25,525 nucleotides of DNA, taken from contig JAJFHR010000154.1 of the NCBI GenBank assembly GCA_021775515.1, positions 1-25,525 of the forward strand, given 5' to 3'. The notes below the pieces were generated by a model. It was not told the DNA's origin, searched no databases, and saw nothing but the letters and a program-made list of their open reading frames with translations. The position numbers were made by a program, and so were the translations under genes. Numbering within the stretch: position 1 is the stretch's first letter; each line of letters begins with the position of its first letter. This document shows positions 22,404 to 25,525 of the stretch, one piece after another. This stretch comes from Hyphomicrobiales bacterium (GTDB lineage Bacteria > Pseudomonadota > Alphaproteobacteria > Rhizobiales > JAJFHR01).

Positions 22404-23444
22404 TTACGTCAGGTTGTTTGCATCGTAAATACCGCTGATCAGGTTGCTGTCATACAGCGCATCTAAATCCAGGTCCGCATTCTGTCCAACCGGTAACAGG
22501 GTATTTTCCAGCATCCGCAGCGCTTCTTCTTTTTGGCGGGCTATGGCTTCGGCTTCTTTTATGCTGACGATTTTGAAACGTATTTTGCTGCCCGGGCCGC
22601 GCCGCGCCAAGGATCCAAGGTCAGAGGAGATGACGGTGGCAATTTTGGGATATCCGCCAGTTGTCTGGCAATCTGCCAGTAAGATTATCGGAAACCCGTC
22701 TCCGGGCACTTGAATAGCCCCAAGGGCTGTTCCATCCGACACAATATTAAAGCCGTGTTTATGTTCCAGGTTAAATCCTGAGAGGCGATATCCCATCCGA
22801 TCGGACGCCGGCAGAATGCTATATTCTCCAGCAACAAATCCTTCAAGACTGGCCTTGGTAAAATAGTCGGCCTGTTGACCCCAGGTTATGCGGATTGGGA
22901 TTTCTGCCTCATTGCCGGGTGGTCGAGGGAGATAAGTCTCCTCTTTATCGCTAGCACAACGCAAAGTGAGTGGAACTTCATCGCCCTTTAACAAGGCACG
23001 CCCCTGAAGCCCGCCAAAAGCTGCGCGCGAATATGTTGACAGGCTGCCCATGACCGGGGCGATGTCCAGCCCGCCTTCAATGGCCAGATAACAACACATG
23101 ACGTTTGGGCTCAGATTAACCCTGAACGTGTGATTACGCTGCAAGGTAACGCTTTGCCAGGCCGGGATGATGCTTTTTGATGGTGTCAAAATTTCAATTG
23201 AATTTCCCCTGCCGCTCACCGCAACTCGAACACTGTCAGCGAGGACTTCAAAAGTGGGGCCAAAAACAAGGATTTCCAAACCCGCCGTTTCTGCCGGGTT
23301 TTGCACAATGAGATTTGCCAGCCGCAGTTCGGTGCGATCCAGAGCGCCGGAAGTGGGGACACCAAGGTGGCGGTAACCGGCTCGGCCGAAATCCTGCACA
23401 CTTGTATGAATGCCTGGAACCAGCGTTTTGAGGGCAGGGCTCAT
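22404..23444 (-). CDS. pxpC: 5-oxoprolinase subunit C (biotin-dependent carboxyltransferase-like)
   Basis: This is 346 residues. PGIHTSVQDFGRAGYRHLGVPTSGALDRTELRLAN is the classical start of the PxpC/KipA (AHS2) family. LGAIQVPGDGFPIILLADCQTTGGYPKIATV matches the family's conserved core and active-site wall. It is part of the PxpABC complex that opens 5-oxoproline (pyroglutamate) to glutamate at the cost of ATP. It starts at an ATG overlapping the pxpB stop by four bases (ATGA), so it is translationally coupled. It is about 30 residues longer than the E. coli protein, mostly in the C-terminal tail. Confidence 0.93.
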   Translation of the reverse strand: MSPALKTLVPGIHTSVQDFGRAGYRHLGVPTSGALDRTELRLANLIVQNPAETAGLEILVFGPTFEVLADSVRVAVSGRGNSIEILTPSKSIIPAWQSVTLQRNHTFRVNLSPNVMCCYLAIEGGLDIAPVMGSLSTYSRAAFGGLQGRALLKGDEVPLTLRCASDKEETYLPRPPGNEAEIPIRITWGQQADYFTKASLEGFVAGEYSILPASDRMGYRLSGFNLEHKHGFNIVSDGTALGAIQVPGDGFPIILLADCQTTGGYPKIATVISSDLGSLARRGPGSKIRFKIVSIKEAEAIARQKEEALRMLENTLLPVGQNADLDLDALYDSNLISGIYDANNLT

Positions 23445-24163
23445 GGCTGGATGATCTCCGGTTCCAGGAGAAACTCACCGGCTGCGATTTGTTGGTATAT
23501 GTCGGTTAGTTTGGATTTTGAAACCGGTTCGAATTTTATCTGGTCGCCGGGGCGCAGCAAGGCGGGTGGGTTTTTTTTGATATCAAACAAAATCACCGGC
23601 GTTATTCCGATGAGATGCCATCCGCCGGGGCTTTCAAAGGGATAAATCGAGGTTAAGGTGGTGGCGATTGATATGGTTCCCTTGGGTACGCGGGTAATCG
23701 GGTGAGATTTTCGCGGCAGATGTAATTCTGCGGCAAGATCGCCCAGGTAGGTAAAGCCGGGGAGAAACCCCATCATGTAGACACGATAAGTCTGCTTGCT
23801 GTGAAGCTCAATCACTTGATCCACCGAAAGGCCGGTGGTTTTCGCGACATCTTTTAGATCAGGCGCATGTTCGTCTTCGTAACAGACCGGCATAGTCCAC
23901 TTGCGGGTTTGAGGATTGAATGCCTTGAGGTTTTTCAGTATCGGTTCAATTGTCGTGATCAATTCCGCTGCCGAAGTGATCAAGGGGTCATAGTGAACCA
24001 TTAGGGAGCGAAAAGTAGGAACTGTTTCAACAACTCCGGAAATTTTTTTCTGCCCAAGAACCAAATCAGCGCTTAACGCCAGATTGCTGAGGTCAGCACT
24101 TACTTCATTGCCAAATTCAACCACTACGGCCGTATCGCCGCTGGCGTTAAGGTTTAGAGACAA
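23441..24163 (-). CDS. pxpB: 5-oxoprolinase subunit B (KipI-like, AHS1)
   Basis: This is 240 residues. VVEFGNEVSADLSNLALSADL resembles the N-terminal half of the AHS1 domain, and YRVYMMGFLPGFTYLGDL with PRKSHPITRVPKGTISIA is its most conserved core. The start is a TTG at 24163 with an excellent AGGAGG five bases upstream; no ATG is available in frame. It lies 29 bases after pxpA and overlaps pxpC by four bases. With PxpC it makes the carboxyltransferase-like half of the 5-oxoprolinase. The same family includes the Bacillus KipI kinase inhibitor, but the full pxpABC set argues for the oxoprolinase role. Confidence 0.93.
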   Translation of the reverse strand: MSLNLNASGDTAVVVEFGNEVSADLSNLALSADLVLGQKKISGVVETVPTFRSLMVHYDPLITSAAELITTIEPILKNLKAFNPQTRKWTMPVCYEDEHAPDLKDVAKTTGLSVDQVIELHSKQTYRVYMMGFLPGFTYLGDLAAELHLPRKSHPITRVPKGTISIATTLTSIYPFESPGGWHLIGITPVILFDIKKNPPALLRPGDQIKFEPVSKSKLTDIYQQIAAGEFLLEPEIIQP

Positions 24164-24192
24164 TTTTGCCTCCTCGTCACTATAGAGAACAT

Positions 24193-24969
24193 CTAGCCAA
24201 GGTCCATTTCCGGCAGGGGAACTACCTTGATACCGGCCGTTTCAAGACCGGTGCGGACATGCCGGGTAACTTCCAGTGATGTCGGTTCATCACCATGAAC
24301 GCAGATGGTATCAACTTTTCTTTTTATGACTTTTCCGCTGCGAGTGACGATTTCATTTTCTGTTACCAACCGCACTGCCTGTTCTAACGCCAGAGCAGGA
24401 TCAACAAGCACAGTGCCCTTTAACTTGCGCGAGGCCAAATTGCCGTCGTTTTCATATTGGCGGTCGGCGAAGCCCTCGCGCGCAAGTGGCAGACCAAGTT
24501 CGTCGGCGGCGAATTCCATCTGTGAACCGGAAAGCGCGACATAGATGATGCCGGGATCTACAACCTTAATGGCGCGGCCAATGGCCAGGGCCAAATCCTT
24601 GTCTTCCGCCGCCATATTACTGAGCGCACCATGCGCCTTCAGGTGCGTTACCTTTAGGCCGGAATAAGCAGCTATCGCTTGAAGCGCCCCGATCTGATAA
24701 GCAATTGAGTGTTCAAGTGCGTTCACTGACATATCGATGCGGCGGCGGCCAAATCCCCAAAGGTCATTGAAACCGGGATGAGCCCCGATACTGACCCCAT
24801 GAGCTTTTGCCGCCATGACGTTTTTGTGCATGACATCAGGATCACCGGCATGATAGCCGCAGGCGATATTTGCCGAGCGGATGATTTTCATCAATCCTTC
24901 ATCGTTGCCGATGTCATAGGCGCCAAAACCTTCCCCCATATCTGCATTTAGATTTGTTTGTGTAGTCAT
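24193..24969 (-). CDS. pxpA: 5-oxoprolinase subunit A (LamB/YcsF family)
   Basis: This is 258 residues, normal for the family. It opens with TNLNADMGEGFGAYDIGNDE and ANIACGYHAGDPDVM, the two signature stretches of LamB/YcsF proteins with conserved Asp, Glu and His. SIGAHPGFNDLWGFGRR and THLKAHGALSNMA follow, and ICVHGDEP near the end completes the active-site set. It likely phosphorylates or activates 5-oxoproline for the PxpBC half. It is the first gene of the operon, with only a weak ribosome-binding site before the ATG at 24969. A palindrome and a probable regulator gene lie just upstream. Confidence 0.95.
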   Translation of the reverse strand: MTTQTNLNADMGEGFGAYDIGNDEGLMKIIRSANIACGYHAGDPDVMHKNVMAAKAHGVSIGAHPGFNDLWGFGRRRIDMSVNALEHSIAYQIGALQAIAAYSGLKVTHLKAHGALSNMAAEDKDLALAIGRAIKVVDPGIIYVALSGSQMEFAADELGLPLAREGFADRQYENDGNLASRKLKGTVLVDPALALEQAVRLVTENEIVTRSGKVIKRKVDTICVHGDEPTSLEVTRHVRTGLETAGIKVVPLPEMDLG

Positions 24970-25015
24970 TGTGCGGACTTTCGCTATCGATGCAATGGTG
25001 CCTCCAGATCCCTGG

Positions 25016-25043
25016 TGATCATAGGTGATTTATGATCATAAAT
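25016..25043. promoter_or_regulatory. palindrome and half-site upstream of pxpA, candidate operator
   Basis: A perfect 16-base palindrome, ATTTATGATCATAAAT, occupies 25028-25043. Its centre TGATCAT recurs at 25016-25022, 17 bases away. It lies about 60-75 bases before the pxpA start, where a repressor or activator of the operon would bind. The neighbouring truncated gene may encode that regulator. Confidence 0.5.
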
Positions 25044-25156
25044 ACACTGCCGGTCTCAAAAGGGCTATCTAACGGGAGTTTGTTTAAATTGGTGGTTAGT
25101 ACAGAAATAGCCCTGAAATTCAGGATTTTTCATAGTGCGCGGGACGGTGAGCGTAA

Positions 25157-25264
25157 CTAAAGCGTGTCTCTTTTTATCGGATTCATTTGACACACTTTAA
25201 CCCGTTGTTTTTGCGCGTGTCTTTATCGCAAAACCGGTACCCACTTTTGCGAGACACGCTCTAG
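25157..25264. repeat. MITE-like intergenic repeat element with 14-bp terminal inverted repeats
   Basis: CTAAAGCGTGTCTC (25157-25170) and GAGACACGCTCTAG (25251-25264) are inverted repeats with one mismatch. Inside, CGCAAAA (25227-25233) pairs with TTTTGCG (25245-25251), around ACCGGTACCCAC. The CAAAACCGGTACCCACTTTTG core and the CTCTAG end resemble an intergenic repeat seen often in rhizobial genomes. It contains no ORF, so it looks like a non-autonomous mobile repeat or a structured RNA element between pxpA and the IclR-like gene. Confidence 0.65.
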
Positions 25265-25371
25265 GCTGTGCACCGGTAGGCGGGGGTATATCTTAACCCG
25301 ATGTTTCAGTTGTGAGCCGGATCTCGTGAGTCAAGCCTGCTGTCTTTTTTTGCGGCTGCTCCAAGCTGATT

Positions 25372-25525
25372 TCAATTGGCAAAAACCGGTCGGATGCTGG
25401 GGATTGACCCTTGCTCACTCAGACTGATGGCAGCGGTTTTCAGACGTGATCCCAATGCCTGAACCTGATCATAGGAAATCTTACTGCTGTAAACTGAAAG
25501 AATGTAGTTGCCGCCTTTGTTGCGG
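25372..25525 (-). CDS. C-terminal fragment of a probable IclR-type regulator (5' end outside window)
   Basis: About 50 residues before the stop at 25372-25374; the rest lies to the right of the window. The visible part contains GGNYILSVYSSKISYDQVQA then LGSRLKTAAISLSEQGSIP. This resembles the last strand and helix of the IclR effector domain (an 'ALSV...' strand and a closing helix of the 'aA..is..lG' kind). It is on the same strand as pxpABC, upstream of them, and a palindrome lies between, so it may regulate the operon. With only a tail visible the family call is tentative. Confidence 0.45.
   Translation of the reverse strand, partial: RNKGGNYILSVYSSKISYDQVQALGSRLKTAAISLSEQGSIPSIRPVFAN

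Overview
The window looks like a chromosomal segment of an alphaproteobacterium, most likely of the Hyphomicrobiales (Rhizobiales) type. The evidence is a Porin_4-like porin with an alphaproteobacterial signal peptide, many rhizobial-looking protein families, and a MITE-like intergenic repeat (25157-25264) whose core resembles repeats common in rhizobial genomes. Base composition is moderate, near 50% GC by eye. No phage, transposase, integrase, CRISPR array, tRNA or rRNA was seen. The genes are mostly intact and densely packed in short divergent or convergent transcription units.

Layout, left to right. (1) 1-839 is the N-terminal part of a FAD-dependent ThiO/DadA-like oxidase, running off the left edge. 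It is divergent from a DUF3095 protein (939-2117) that carries the metal-site spacing of a class III nucleotidyl cyclase. (2) 2114-3586 is a porin followed by a tiny lipoprotein, with a perfect intercistronic hairpin between them, and then a 470-base non-coding leader. (3) 4059-9762 is the most unusual block. It holds four same-strand genes: a 913-residue ABC-exporter-like protein whose ATPase motifs are all degenerate, a stand-alone cyclic-nucleotide-binding protein, an MBL-fold hydrolase and a six-TM adenylate/guanylate cyclase. Together they look like a self-contained cyclic-nucleotide circuit attached to a pseudo-ATPase transporter. (4) 9954-12717 is a polysaccharide group: a WcaL-like glycosyltransferase, a polysaccharide deacetylase and a heparin-lyase-fold protein.

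(5) 12911-14098 is a class V (serine/alanine-glyoxylate type) aminotransferase, ending at a strong hairpin. (6) 14196-16070 is an electrophile or aromatic stress module: GST, an NTF2-like protein and a 4-OT tautomerase, divergent from an HxlR regulator, with nested inverted repeats in the shared promoter. (7) 16110-18547 holds a VTT/DedA-like membrane protein, an orphan coiled-coil/Pro-Trp/two-repeat protein and a secreted YbjN-like protein with a highly structured mRNA leader. (8) 18630-21310 is a GlxA-type AraC regulator translationally coupled to a free-standing DJ-1/isonitrile-hydratase-like protein, divergent from an SDR oxidoreductase. (9) 21428-24969 is a single-TM orphan and the pxpA-pxpB-pxpC operon (ATP-dependent 5-oxoprolinase). 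Upstream lie a near-perfect palindrome, the MITE-like repeat and the C-terminus of a probable IclR-type regulator.

Some start codons were reassigned from ribosome-binding-site evidence: the lipoprotein to GTG 2401, the ABC protein to ATG 9762, and several others. pxpB appears to use TTG. All functional statements rest on motif recognition by eye; no database search was run.
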